Assembly (NCBI GenBank): GCA_015522475.1
Contig: WAMF01000003.1
Span: 97,043-155,106 of the forward strand
Source: Microcaldota archaeon
Lineage (GTDB): Archaea > Micrarchaeota > Micrarchaeia > Anstonellales > J096
Direction: 5' to 3'
DNA length: 58,064 nt
Under the pieces are notes generated by a model. That model was not told where the DNA came from and searched no databases. It saw only the letters and a list, made by a program, of their open reading frames with translations. The stretch's first letter is position 1; every line of letters starts with the position of its first letter. Of this stretch, positions 34,181 to 41,528 are shown piece by piece. A program made the position numbers and the translations under genes.

Positions 34181-35104
34181 ATGGTTCGAAATAAATCTTT
34201 TTCACATAGGCTCCCCTTAAGGACCAAGAGAGAAAAGAGTGCTGAAGTGTCCAATCCAAAATGGGAATCTATGAAAAATGTAACAGATGGATCCAAAAAA
34301 AACGAGGATTATCAGAATTCTCTTAAGAGATTGTCGTCGGAAGTTGCAGAAAACATCAATAGATATAACATGTTTTCTAAAGATAGTGTGATACCTATTG
34401 CTTTTTCAGGTGGAAAGGACAGCACTGCCACGATACTGTTGCTAAAATACTTAGGATATAGTATAATTCCTGTCATTGTTGACAGGGATGACCCTCTTTT
34501 TGACTCCTCTAAAATAAGCCTCGATCTGAAAAAGTTTTGGGGTATCAAATCAGTAATAATCCATCTAAGAGATGAAAATTATCTTACTAGAATCTGTCCT
34601 TTTGCAGCTTCAGAAATAAGAGAGTATATGAGAATCTTTGACAGTTTGGGTGAAAACGGCTCCCATTGCACTCCCTGTTACAACGCACGTACAGTAGCCC
34701 TTAGTGAGTTTGCTCTCCGAACAAGAACATATGTGTATGTACTAGGTCAGCATAAGACAGATATGGTAACCTCACTTATGAAATCATATTGGAGTGAGAT
34801 TTATTGGAAGAAGTATACTTCTACTAGAGGAATCCCTTATGATGGTCGACGTATGAAGGAACTTATAGAGACCTCAAAAATTGATTTAGATTATCTTAAA
34901 GAGATGGTAAAAAAAGGTAGAGCAAGTACCGACGACCCACCTATGGAATATATAAATGAGTCTGTCAGATTAGTTCGGCCCCTTTTTAGTGTTGCTGAGA
35001 AGGATATCGAAGCTCTCATAAGATATACAAAATATCCTGCTACTAGCACAAATTGTAGTTACAGAGAGGAAGAACCAGACCCTTCAGACTCATCGTTCAA
35101 TTGA
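34181..35104 (+). CDS. PP-loop ATPase (TtcA/TilS/NcsA-like)
   Basis: A 307-residue protein from the leaderless ATG at 34181; the frame is open from a TTG at 34088. The PP-loop IAFSGGKDSTATILLLKYLGY (SGGKDS at 76-81) binds ATP. Cys139, and HCTPC with Cys163 and Cys166, could hold a cluster or zinc as in TtcA/NcsA-type sulfur transferases; GQHKTDMVTSLMKSYW follows. Such enzymes adenylate a nucleoside carbonyl, commonly for tRNA thiolation. Codons are richer in T and less biased toward AUA/AAG than in neighbours, which suggests transfer. The two DUF523 genes downstream are probably its partners. The exact substrate is unknown. Confidence 0.8.
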   Translation: MVRNKSFSHRLPLRTKREKSAEVSNPKWESMKNVTDGSKKNEDYQNSLKRLSSEVAENINRYNMFSKDSVIPIAFSGGKDSTATILLLKYLGYSIIPVIVDRDDPLFDSSKISLDLKKFWGIKSVIIHLRDENYLTRICPFAASEIREYMRIFDSLGENGSHCTPCYNARTVALSEFALRTRTYVYVLGQHKTDMVTSLMKSYWSEIYWKKYTSTRGIPYDGRRMKELIETSKIDLDYLKEMVKKGRASTDDPPMEYINESVRLVRPLFSVAEKDIEALIRYTKYPATSTNCSYREEEPDPSDSSFN

Positions 35105-35262
35105 ATTTAAAGAAGAGGTTCATATATAACCCTAACCTAGAAAATATACTCTTCGAAATAGCTCTCCTAAGCATAAATGAGGATGGTACTCTAAAATTCA
35201 GATCCCGAAATATGAGAGATAGTTTATGGCCTGGATTTAAGCCATATATTGAGAAGATATAA
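35101..35262 (+). CDS. small ORF overlapping the PP-loop gene (53 codons)
   Basis: A TTG at 35101 overlaps the PP-loop stop (TTGA) and opens a frame of 53 codons ending just before the DUF523 gene. The product reads like real protein (ENILFEIALLSINEDGTLKF, then RNMRDSLWPGFKPYIEKI) with no low complexity. It could be a separate small subunit, or the C-terminus of the PP-loop protein displaced by a frameshift. I do not recognise it. Confidence 0.5.
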   Translation: MNLKKRFIYNPNLENILFEIALLSINEDGTLKFRSRNMRDSLWPGFKPYIEKI

Positions 35263-35275
35263 GGTGGTGTATAAT

Positions 35276-35755
35276 ATGATACTAGTAAGTATGTGTTTGG
35301 TAGGAATAGATTGTAACTATAAAGGCCAATCTAAGCCTAATAAAAGAGTTATAGAACTCATAAGAAGAGGTAAAGCAATTCCTGTCTGTCCCGAGCAACT
35401 GGGCGGCCTACCTACACCAAGAAGTGGAGCTAGGATACTATCTGGAAATGGGGAGGATGTTTTGAATGGGAAAACAAAAGTAATTACTGATGCTGGAGAG
35501 GATGTAACTGAGAATTACTTAAAAGGAGCTGAGTATACACTTAAGTTATGTAGAGAATATGGAATCACATCGGTTATTCTGAAGCAGGGGAGTCCGTCTT
35601 GCGGAAAAGGAAAAACCCAGGGTGGAAAAACCGAAAGATTTTTGACTGAAGGTAACGGCGTAACAGTAGCACTTCTAAAGAGGAATGGAATATCTGTCTA
35701 CAGTGAGGAGGACCTAGAAAATGATGAAATCTGGGAAAAACTAATAAATGAGTAA
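35276..35755 (+). CDS. DUF523 (TudS family) protein, copy 1
   Basis: A 159-residue protein of DUF523, the family that includes the [4Fe-4S] thiouracil desulfidase TudS. Conserved Cys are visible in LVSMCLVGIDC (Cys7), PVCPEQLGGLPTPR and GSPSCGKG, the three expected cluster ligands. The ATG at 35276 has GGTGG before it; the frame extends 27 nt further up. It lies between the PP-loop/small ORF pair and a second DUF523 gene, and shares with the latter a 44-nt identical block over the CPEQ motif. A role in removing or moving sulfur on nucleobases is inference from family and context. Confidence 0.87.
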   Translation: MILVSMCLVGIDCNYKGQSKPNKRVIELIRRGKAIPVCPEQLGGLPTPRSGARILSGNGEDVLNGKTKVITDAGEDVTENYLKGAEYTLKLCREYGITSVILKQGSPSCGKGKTQGGKTERFLTEGNGVTVALLKRNGISVYSEEDLENDEIWEKLINE

Positions 35756-35766
35756 AGGGATAGAAT

Positions 35767-36138
35767 ATGGACAAAGAGCCCGTAATAATAAGCCTATGTG
35801 CTTTAGGTATCCCCACCCAATACAGGCCCAGATCATTCAAGAGGAAAATCATTGAAAAATACATGAAAAGGTATTTCCTGATTCCTGTCTGTCCCGAGCA
35901 ACTGGGCGGCCTACCTACACCAAGGCCCGCTTGCCATATATACAATGGCAGAGTAGTAGGTAATGATGGAAAAGATTACACTCAGAACTACTTGCGCGGT
36001 GCAAAGTTGGTCCTAAAGATCGCCAAGATGTATGGTATCAAAAAGGCATATCTTAAGAAAGGATCCCCTTCATGTGGGAAAGGTGGAATTTTAAGGTCAC
36101 TGTTAGAAAAGAATGGTATAAAAGTGTTTCAAGTATGA
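35767..36138 (+). CDS. DUF523 (TudS family) protein, copy 2
   Basis: A 123-residue DUF523 protein, 11 nt behind copy 1. It keeps the same three Cys motifs (ISLCALG, PVCPEQLGGLPTPR, GSPSCGKGG) but is shorter at the C-terminus and, outside one identical 44-nt block (35881-35924), clearly diverged from copy 1. Tandem paralogues could form a heterodimer or act on two substrates. No terminator is evident before tRNA-Asn. Confidence 0.87.
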   Translation: MDKEPVIISLCALGIPTQYRPRSFKRKIIEKYMKRYFLIPVCPEQLGGLPTPRPACHIYNGRVVGNDGKDYTQNYLRGAKLVLKIAKMYGIKKAYLKKGSPSCGKGGILRSLLEKNGIKVFQV

Positions 36139-36255
36139 CAATAGTTCCCTGCTAATTTCTCCTAAATATAATACTCCCTTAGAAACCTATCTAATACTAT
36201 CGACTCCATTTAAAAGGATTTTCCCGGCTAAAAGATAAGAACGCAAGCAAGTCGA

Positions 36256-36328
36256 GCCCCGGTAGCTCAGTTGGTAGAGCGTCCGGCTGTTAACCGGAAG
36301 GTCGGAGGTTCAAGTCCTCCCCGGGGCG
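36256..36328 (+). tRNA. tRNA-Asn (GTT)
   Basis: A 73-nt cloverleaf: acceptor GCCCCGG/CCGGGGC, anticodon arm TCCGG-CTGTTAA-CCGGA giving GTT, T-arm GGAGG-TTCAAGT-CCTCC, discriminator G73. No intron or CCA. A TATA-like CATTTAAAAGG lies at about 36208-36218, roughly 40 nt upstream. Confidence 0.97.
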
Positions 36329-36486
36329 CTTTACAGTTGCCCGTCGTTAATAGTAAATGTTAATAGTAGGTTAATAGGGTTAATAGTTAAGGCTATTGGG
36401 CTCTCACCCCCTTTTCCATTGCAGCATAATCGGCAATTGTAGAAAAAAGTGCAGGAAAGCGTAAGAATGTTTCGCTCCACTTAGTA

Positions 36487-36618
36487 AAGTTGGGGCTAAA
36501 CCGGAGGTCGTTGGCTCGCAAGGGCGGCTAGGCGGCTTTGCTGTCTTGGCTTCCTTGTCTTCGGGCAAGGACTGCGGCTTTCGGGGCCTATCTCTTTCTC
36601 ATCTTTCTCGCCCAACTT
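36487..36618 (+). ncRNA. candidate structured RNA of unknown class
   Basis: Inside a 551-nt gene-free stretch (36329-36879), this part is markedly GC-richer than its flanks and folds. AAGTTGGG (36487-36494) pairs with CCCAACTT (36611-36618) as a closing stem. CCTTGTC-TTCG-GGCAAGG (36553-36570) is a 7-bp hairpin with a canonical cUUCGg tetraloop, which fixes the plus strand. GCAAGG (36518-36523) pairs with CTTTGC (36536-36541). I find no SRP (GGAAG/GAGCA), RNase P or 5S signature. The rest of the gap shows nothing else. Confidence 0.45.
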
Positions 36619-36879
36619 AAATGAGACTTAAAGGAGTTATAGGTGTGGAGTTATAGGGTAAAGTTAGAGGAGAGACTATAAGGCAAATTCGTGGTTCAAT
36701 AAGGAAGAGGCAGGGGTAAAAAGAAAAACAGAAAAGAGAAGATATGTAAGAATATGTAAGATGAAGATCATTAGGTAATGATGTAGCTTCATCACTTGGC
36801 TTTACCCCTTTATAGAGGATTTGAAAGAAAATTTGAGGGGTTCTAAGCTGTAGGCTAGCTCACGAAGCTGTCGAAGTGC

Positions 36880-37182
36880 ATGCAGGCGCGCATAAAACAG
36901 AAATATGTCCAAAGGTTAAAAGCGCTTCTATTGAAGGAAAAGAGCATGGACAAAGAAGGCTCAAGCTGGTCTGTATTCAAGCAAAAAAAGCTCGCGGGCT
37001 TGAGAAGAGCCATAGAAGAGGGGGCCACCGACGCGCCTATCATGGAGCTGCTTGATACAATCAATGAATTGGCTAACTATGCTACAACGTCGTCATGTTC
37101 TGGCCGCCTTTTGTTGTTAGCTATAAAGGAACATAAAAAAATGCCTATATGTACAAGAAATGGCATGAGCTGCCCAGCTTAG
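36880..37182 (+). CDS. taw3: TYW3/Taw3 wybutosine methyltransferase, N-terminal part (frameshifted)
   Basis: The first part of a TYW3-family protein, which methylates a wyosine intermediate at G37 of tRNA-Phe. The hallmark NYATTSSCSGR is present, preceded by a helical region with SMDKEGSSW. The frame then meets A7 at 37134-37140, after which it reads unrelated residues and stops at 37182, while the true continuation is found in the -1 frame. tRNA-Phe(GAA), the substrate, is encoded at 43845-43918. Either a sequencing indel, a mutation, or slippage at the A-run explains the break. Confidence 0.82.
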   Translation: MQARIKQKYVQRLKALLLKEKSMDKEGSSWSVFKQKKLAGLRRAIEEGATDAPIMELLDTINELANYATTSSCSGRLLLLAIKEHKKMPICTRNGMSCPA

Positions 37183-37541
37183 ACGAAATAAAAGCGGCAA
37201 TAGATGCCTACAACGACGAGAAAGAGTTTTGGTTTAAGGTAGAGCCCTTCATACTCCACATAGCTGCTCAGAACCTCGAGGCTGTTGAGGAGATGGCGCG
37301 CGTTTGTAAAAAAGCGGGGCTTAAGCGATTTGGCATACAGCCCATAAAGCACGGCCGTTATCTAATAGAGTTGCAAGGCACAACGCGGCTCGAATTTCCC
37401 TTATCTGTGTGTCCCTCGCCCAACTGGAATACGCTCATAAAAAAGACGCATGCGCTTATGAAGAAGAATTGGCAAAGAATGGAACGCTTTAAAAACACCG
37501 TAGTATCATATTTCAAAAAGCAAGGAAAAGTAAGGAGGTAA
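37149..37541 (+). CDS. taw3: TYW3/Taw3, C-terminal part (frameshifted)
   Basis: Continuation of the preceding gene in the -1 frame. Joining the frames at the A7 run gives HKK-NAYMYKKWHELPS, matching the KWH region that follows the SSCSGR block in TYW3 proteins. WFKVEPFILHIAAQNLEAVEEM and GIQPIKHGRYLIELQ are further family segments. The ATG at 37149 is internal to the real protein and has no ribosome binding site, so I regard this not as an independent gene but as half of one. Intact motifs on both sides of the break argue for recent or programmed frameshifting. Confidence 0.82.
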   Translation: MYKKWHELPSLDEIKAAIDAYNDEKEFWFKVEPFILHIAAQNLEAVEEMARVCKKAGLKRFGIQPIKHGRYLIELQGTTRLEFPLSVCPSPNWNTLIKKTHALMKKNWQRMERFKNTVVSYFKKQGKVRR

Positions 37542-37573
37542 TAAAAAAGTGAAGATGGGGCAGGGGTGAAAAA

Positions 37574-38230
37574 ATGAAGATCACATACATAGGCCACGCG
37601 GCTTTTGCCATCGAAAGTGAAGGCAAGCGGTTGCTCTTCGACCCTTGGATAAAGGGCAACCCTATGGCAGCTTGGACAATGGAGCAAGTAAAGGCATGGA
37701 AGCCCACCCACATATTCGTGACGCATGGCCATAGAGACCATGGATTTAGCGAGGCAGTTGAGCTAACAAAAGAAGGCCTTGGAAAGGCCGTCGGCGTCTT
37801 TGAGCTCATAAACGCGCTGACTGAGAAGGGCGGGAAAGGCATAGGCGCCAATATAGGTGGGCGCTTTTTCCTAGACGGTATGGAGATTTATTTGACAGAA
37901 GCACAGCACACCTCACCTTATGGCGTGCCCTGTGGCTTTATCTTAAAGCTAGAGGGAAAAACTCTTTACCATGCAGGCGACACGGGCCTCTTCTCCGGTA
38001 TGGAGATACTTGCTAAGCTCTTCGACATTGACATGGCCTTCTTGCCTGTCGGAGGCCACTTCACAATGGGAAGTAAAGAACTGCCACTAGCTGCAGAAAT
38101 GCTTAAAGCAAAGCGCATTATAGCTATGCACTACGACACATTTCCAGCCATAAAGCTAAGCCCAGAAGACAGGAACCTCATAGAACGCCGTGCTGAATTC
38201 ATAAAGCCGGGCGAGACAATAGAAGTTTAG
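37574..38230 (+). CDS. UPF0173 metal-dependent hydrolase (metallo-beta-lactamase fold)
   Basis: A 218-residue member of the UPF0173/YtkL group: ITYIGHAAFAIE, DPWIKGNP, THGHRDHGF (HxHxDH), AQHTSPYG, GFILKLEGKTLYHAGDTG, LPVGGHFTMG and AMHYDTFP. All metal ligands are present. The natural substrate is unknown. It lies 32 nt behind the TYW3 gene with GGGGTGA before the ATG, so it could be cotranscribed. Confidence 0.92.
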   Translation: MKITYIGHAAFAIESEGKRLLFDPWIKGNPMAAWTMEQVKAWKPTHIFVTHGHRDHGFSEAVELTKEGLGKAVGVFELINALTEKGGKGIGANIGGRFFLDGMEIYLTEAQHTSPYGVPCGFILKLEGKTLYHAGDTGLFSGMEILAKLFDIDMAFLPVGGHFTMGSKELPLAAEMLKAKRIIAMHYDTFPAIKLSPEDRNLIERRAEFIKPGETIEV

Positions 38231-38265
38231 CTTAGCTGCGCCTAGTTTCCACGTAGCTTCCACGT

Positions 38266-39396
38266 TTAAGTTTTGAAGCTATTGCGGAAGGCTTTGTAGA
38301 GTTCAGCCAGCTCACCTCTTACGGCAAGCCATGCCTTCGCGCCTCGCTTAAAGCTGGCCACGTCATTAAAACCCGTCAAGAAAAGCACAGCCTTAAGTTG
38401 CTCTTCCCATTTGGTTATGAGGGCTTTAACAGCTTCTTCGCCGCCCTTGCCTTTAAACAGAAGGCCACGCTCCGCTTGTAAGAAGGGCTTTGCAGCTCCA
38501 AACATCTCAGCTCCTAAAGCAAGGGCCTTAGCTCCGTCAATGCCCGAGCGGATGCCGCCACTAGCTACATAATGACCTTTGGGAAATGCATCTACAGCTA
38601 AGAGAAGAGCTAAGGCAGTAGGTATGCCCCATTCTTCAAAGCCTTTGATGGAACCACCTCTCATATATTCTACGTGGCTCCAACTTGTGCCGCCTGAGCC
38701 GGCTATGTCAAAATAAGGCGAGATATCCTTAAGCCGCTCTATGACAGAAGGGGCTAGACCCGCACCCACCTCTTTGAAGATTATAGGAATAGAAAGCCCT
38801 TCTGCATGTCTTTCAATGGCTGAGAGGACACCTTCCCAATCTTTATCACCCTCGGGCTGAATGAGCTCTTGAAGAGGGTTTAGATGAATAGCAAGCGCGT
38901 CCAACTCCGTCCTACTTATGAGTGTAGAAAGCTCATCCGGCGTATATTTCTTCAGTTGATAGGCACCTATGTTGCCAATTAAGAATGCATCTGTTATCTC
39001 TTCCTTTACAGCATACGTATCTGTCAGCTCAGGGTTTTCCAGCATAGCACGCTGACTACCCAAGCCAAAGACAATGCCTTTTTCAGCCGCTGCCGATGCC
39101 AAATGCAGGTTTATAGCCTTCGCAGCCCTATAGCCGCCGGTCATAGCTTCTATGATTAAAGGCAGAGAAAAGCGCCTATCCATGAATTTCGTCGAAACGT
39201 CGATGCTGGAGAAGTTCAGCTCCGGCAAAGCATTGTGCAAAAAAACGACGTCTTCAAATAGCGTGCTCTTTTTGTAGTTGGCGCTGTCCTTCAACGCCTG
39301 CAGAATGTGCTCTGCCTTCCTCCTTTCTGTCTGAGCCGCGCTCCGCTCTCGCCCTTCCCGCTCTTCTGCCTTATCTGATTGATTAGATGATGGCAT
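38266..39396 (-). CDS. fni: type 2 isopentenyl-diphosphate delta-isomerase
   Basis: FMN- and NADPH-dependent enzyme that interconverts IPP and DMAPP for archaeal lipid synthesis. The 376-residue product has PLIIEAMTGGYRAAKAIN, GLGSQRAML, AIHLNPLQELIQPEGD, IFKEVGAGL, DIAGSGGTSW and the phosphate-binding ASGGIRSGID followed by GAEMFGAAKPFL. The N-terminus carries an extra Ser/Glu/Arg-rich stretch of about 35 residues. AAAGG lies before the ATG at 39396. Confidence 0.95.
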   Translation of the reverse strand: MPSSNQSDKAEEREGRERSAAQTERRKAEHILQALKDSANYKKSTLFEDVVFLHNALPELNFSSIDVSTKFMDRRFSLPLIIEAMTGGYRAAKAINLHLASAAAEKGIVFGLGSQRAMLENPELTDTYAVKEEITDAFLIGNIGAYQLKKYTPDELSTLISRTELDALAIHLNPLQELIQPEGDKDWEGVLSAIERHAEGLSIPIIFKEVGAGLAPSVIERLKDISPYFDIAGSGGTSWSHVEYMRGGSIKGFEEWGIPTALALLLAVDAFPKGHYVASGGIRSGIDGAKALALGAEMFGAAKPFLQAERGLLFKGKGGEEAVKALITKWEEQLKAVLFLTGFNDVASFKRGAKAWLAVRGELAELYKAFRNSFKT

Positions 39397-39590
39397 GGAG
39401 CCTTTTGAACCAATATTTTAATAAACACGTGCAATGGCTGCTGAAGCAACAATAGAAGCGAAAATAGCAATAGTAAAAAGGCCAGTGACTGCAAGGAGAA
39501 AAAAAACGCAAAAAGGAAGAAGAAAATCCTCAAGTTGTCCCAACATACCGAAAATCAGAAGCCATGTGCAATTAAAGCCGGGGCACGCAC

Positions 39591-39600
39591 CTTTTAAAAG
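39591..39600 (+). promoter_or_regulatory. TATA box of tRNA-Ser (and possibly the uS13 operon)
   Basis: CTTTTAAAAG is centred about 40 nt before the tRNA-Ser 5' end. Because uS13 starts only 22 nt after the tRNA and no second box is seen between them, tRNA and ribosomal protein genes may share this promoter. Confidence 0.5.
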
Positions 39601-39635
39601 ATTATCCTAATTAAACATGGGACACAATGTGACAC

Positions 39636-39742
39636 GCCAGGGTGGCGGAACCAGGCAACGCGCACGCCTGGAGAGCGTGTGCCCTCACGGGCTTGTGGGT
39701 TCGAAAGTCACAGCTTCGTGGCCGAGACTCCCACCCCTGGCG
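39636..39742 (+). tRNA. tRNA-Ser (GGA) with intron in the T-loop
   Basis: A class II tRNA of 107 nt, 84 after splicing. Acceptor GCCAGGG/CCCTGGC, anticodon arm CACGC-CTGGAGA-GCGTG giving GGA, long variable arm with GCCC/GGGC, discriminator G73. The T-stem GTGGG/CCCAC is separated by 30 nt instead of 7. The insert forms a perfect bulge-helix-bulge: GTGGG-TTCG-[AAA]-GTCAC facing GTGGC-CGAG-[ACT]-CCCAC. Cutting after the second base of each bulge removes 23 nt and restores the loop TTCGAAT. The gene ends 22 nt before the uS13 start. Confidence 0.93.
39706..39728 (+). other. tRNA-Ser T-loop intron (23 nt, non-canonical site 59/60)
   Basis: The insert AGTCACAGC...CGAGAC has its own GTCAC/GTGGC stem (one G-U) and pairs CGAG with TTCG of the T-loop, giving a 4-bp helix between two 3-nt bulges, as required by the archaeal splicing endonuclease. 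Confidence 0.9.
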
Positions 39743-39764
39743 TTGATCAAGCAACGGTGATCAT

Positions 39765-40382
39765 ATGGCAAAAAAAGGTAAGAGTGGAAAATCGGGCAAA
39801 TCAAGCAAAAACAAAAAGCCCGCAAAACAGGCTAAGAAGAAGGAAGTTAGTGCTCCAAAGAGAACAGTTGGCGCTCGCATGAAGGGCTTGCCTCCTCATA
39901 AAGAGCCCGAAGAAGGCTTGAGGGGCATAGTCCGCATAGCAGGCAGAGATTTGCCGGGTAGCATGACGCTGAGTAGAGGCCTCCTCTACATAAAAGGCAT
40001 AGGCCACACGTTGAGGAAGGCCATAGCCAAGCTCATAGAGAAGAAAGCGGGCATAAAGCCCTCTACAAAAATCGGCGCCTTAAGCGACGATGACGTAGCA
40101 AAAATAGACGATGTGCTCTACAACATAAGCGACAAAGACCTTCCCGCTTATCTCCTCAACCGCAACAAGGACATAGCAGAAGGAAAGAGCTTCCATGTCA
40201 TAATGAACGACCTCATATTCGCTCAAAGGCAAGACATCGAATACAAGAAGAAGAGCAGAACGTGGCAGGGCTACAGGCACATGAGAGGCTGGAAAGTAAG
40301 AGGCCAGAGAACAAAGAACACGGGTAGAAGAGGTATGACCATAGGTGTCATAAGACGCAAAGACGCAAAGAAGGGCAAGTGA
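39765..40382 (+). CDS. rps13: ribosomal protein uS13
   Basis: Small-subunit head protein contacting P-site tRNA and the intersubunit bridge. The 205-residue product has a family core from about residue 45 (IVRIAGRDLPGSMTLSRGL, YIKGIGHTLRKAI, RTWQGYRHMRGWKVRGQRTK, NTGRRG), preceded by about 40 residues that are almost only Lys, Ser, Gly and Ala, longer than usual. GGTGA precedes the ATG. It is first in the conserved archaeal order uS13-uS4-uS11-RpoD. Of its 16 Ile codons, 14 are ATA. Confidence 0.96.
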   Translation: MAKKGKSGKSGKSSKNKKPAKQAKKKEVSAPKRTVGARMKGLPPHKEPEEGLRGIVRIAGRDLPGSMTLSRGLLYIKGIGHTLRKAIAKLIEKKAGIKPSTKIGALSDDDVAKIDDVLYNISDKDLPAYLLNRNKDIAEGKSFHVIMNDLIFAQRQDIEYKKKSRTWQGYRHMRGWKVRGQRTKNTGRRGMTIGVIRRKDAKKGK

Positions 40383-40394
40383 TGAGGTGTAAGC

Positions 40395-41042
40395 ATGGGA
40401 GATCCGAGAAGATTAAGGAAAAAATACAGACCCCCTAAAAAATTGTGGGATGAGACGCGCATTAAAGAAGAGGCTGCTTTAAAGAAAGAATACGGCCTCA
40501 AAAACGTGAGAGAGATTTGGGTGCTTAAAGAGGAGTTAGACAGAGCAAGAAACGAAGCTAAGAAGAGTCTCGCCCTTCCCGACGAAAAAAAGGCAGAAGT
40601 CTTCGGCAAGGTTGTCAGAAAGCTAGCCAGACTAAACATCGTAGGCGAAGATGCCACAGTCGATGACATACTCTCTCTAAGCATAAAGGACTTCCTTGAA
40701 AGGCGCCTTCAGACGCGCGTTTACAGAAAGGGTATGACAAAGACAATAAAGCAGGCAAGGCAGCTCATAGTGCATGGCTTCATCGGCGTCGACGGAAGAC
40801 GCGTAACCTCGCCGGGCATGCTTGTAACAAAAAGCATGGACGAAAAAATCGCCTACTACAAAGACGCAACAAACGTCTTCAAGCAGCCTTTTGTAAAAGA
40901 AGAAGAAAAGGCCGAGGAGGACAAGGAAAAAAAGAACGAAGAGAAGAAAGCTGAAGGAAAAGTAGAAGGCGAGGGCAAAAACACAGCTTCAGCACAAGAG
41001 GCTGCTGCAGAGGAAGCCACAAAGGCTGCTAAGCCTGCTTGA
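40395..41042 (+). CDS. rps4: ribosomal protein uS4
   Basis: Primary 16S rRNA-binding protein of the small-subunit body. The 215-residue product shows MGDPRRLRKKYRPPKKLW typical of archaeal uS4, and an S4 RNA-binding domain (FLERRLQTRVYRKG, ARQLIVHGFIGVDGRRVTSP). The last 45 residues are a highly acidic Glu/Lys/Ala tail not common in the family. It begins 12 nt after uS13. Confidence 0.96.
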   Translation: MGDPRRLRKKYRPPKKLWDETRIKEEAALKKEYGLKNVREIWVLKEELDRARNEAKKSLALPDEKKAEVFGKVVRKLARLNIVGEDATVDDILSLSIKDFLERRLQTRVYRKGMTKTIKQARQLIVHGFIGVDGRRVTSPGMLVTKSMDEKIAYYKDATNVFKQPFVKEEEKAEEDKEKKNEEKKAEGKVEGEGKNTASAQEAAAEEATKAAKPA

Positions 41043-41092
41043 TGCAGCCTGATGTATAGGTGGTCGAGTAAGAAGAGGAGGTAGGTGAGAAT

Positions 41093-41485
41093 ATGGCAAA
41101 ACTTGTAACAACCGCTGTAGTAAAGATTACATCTTCAAAGAACAACACTATAATAACAGCTACAGACCTAAGCGGGGCAGAAACGCTCACGTGGGCGAGC
41201 GGCGGCACAATGGTCGACAGTAGCAGAGATGAAGGTAAGCCTTATGCTGCCATGCAAGCTGCCCAAAAAGTGGCAAGAGACTTGAAGGATAAAGGTGTGG
41301 AAAAGATCATAGTCCGCGTAAGCGGTCCGGGTGGAAATAAATCAAAGACGCCCGGTCCGGGAGCTCAAGCTGCTGTGAGAATGTTGGCAAGGTCTGGCTT
41401 AAGGATACTCAGAATAGAAGACGTTACACCTCTGCCAACAGATTCCATGAGGAAGAAAGGCGGACGCAGAGGTAGGCGTGTATAG
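41093..41485 (+). CDS. rps11: ribosomal protein uS11
   Basis: Platform protein of the small subunit. The 130-residue product has [57 protein letters not shown] and the C-terminal [21 protein letters not shown]. Length and motifs are normal. GGAGGTAGGTGAG precedes the ATG at 41093. Confidence 0.97.
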   Translation: MAKLVTTAVVKITSSKNNTIITATDLSGAETLTWASGGTMVDSSRDEGKPYAAMQAAQKVARDLKDKGVEKIIVRVSGPGGNKSKTPGPGAQAAVRMLARSGLRILRIEDVTPLPTDSMRKKGGRRGRRV

Positions 41486-41528
41486 AGTCAAACGCTCATA
41501 AAAGGCAAAAAGGAAAGGAGGCGAATGA

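Noticed and set aside
35388-35924. The repeated block in the two DUF523 genes as a CRISPR-like or att repeat
   Set aside because: There are only two copies, both in frame over a conserved protein motif, without spacer structure or integrase gene.
36329-36879. RNase P RNA or SRP RNA in the long gap after tRNA-Asn
   Set aside because: The foldable core lacks the conserved SRP asymmetric loop and the RNase P conserved regions I know; I kept only a class-free RNA candidate.
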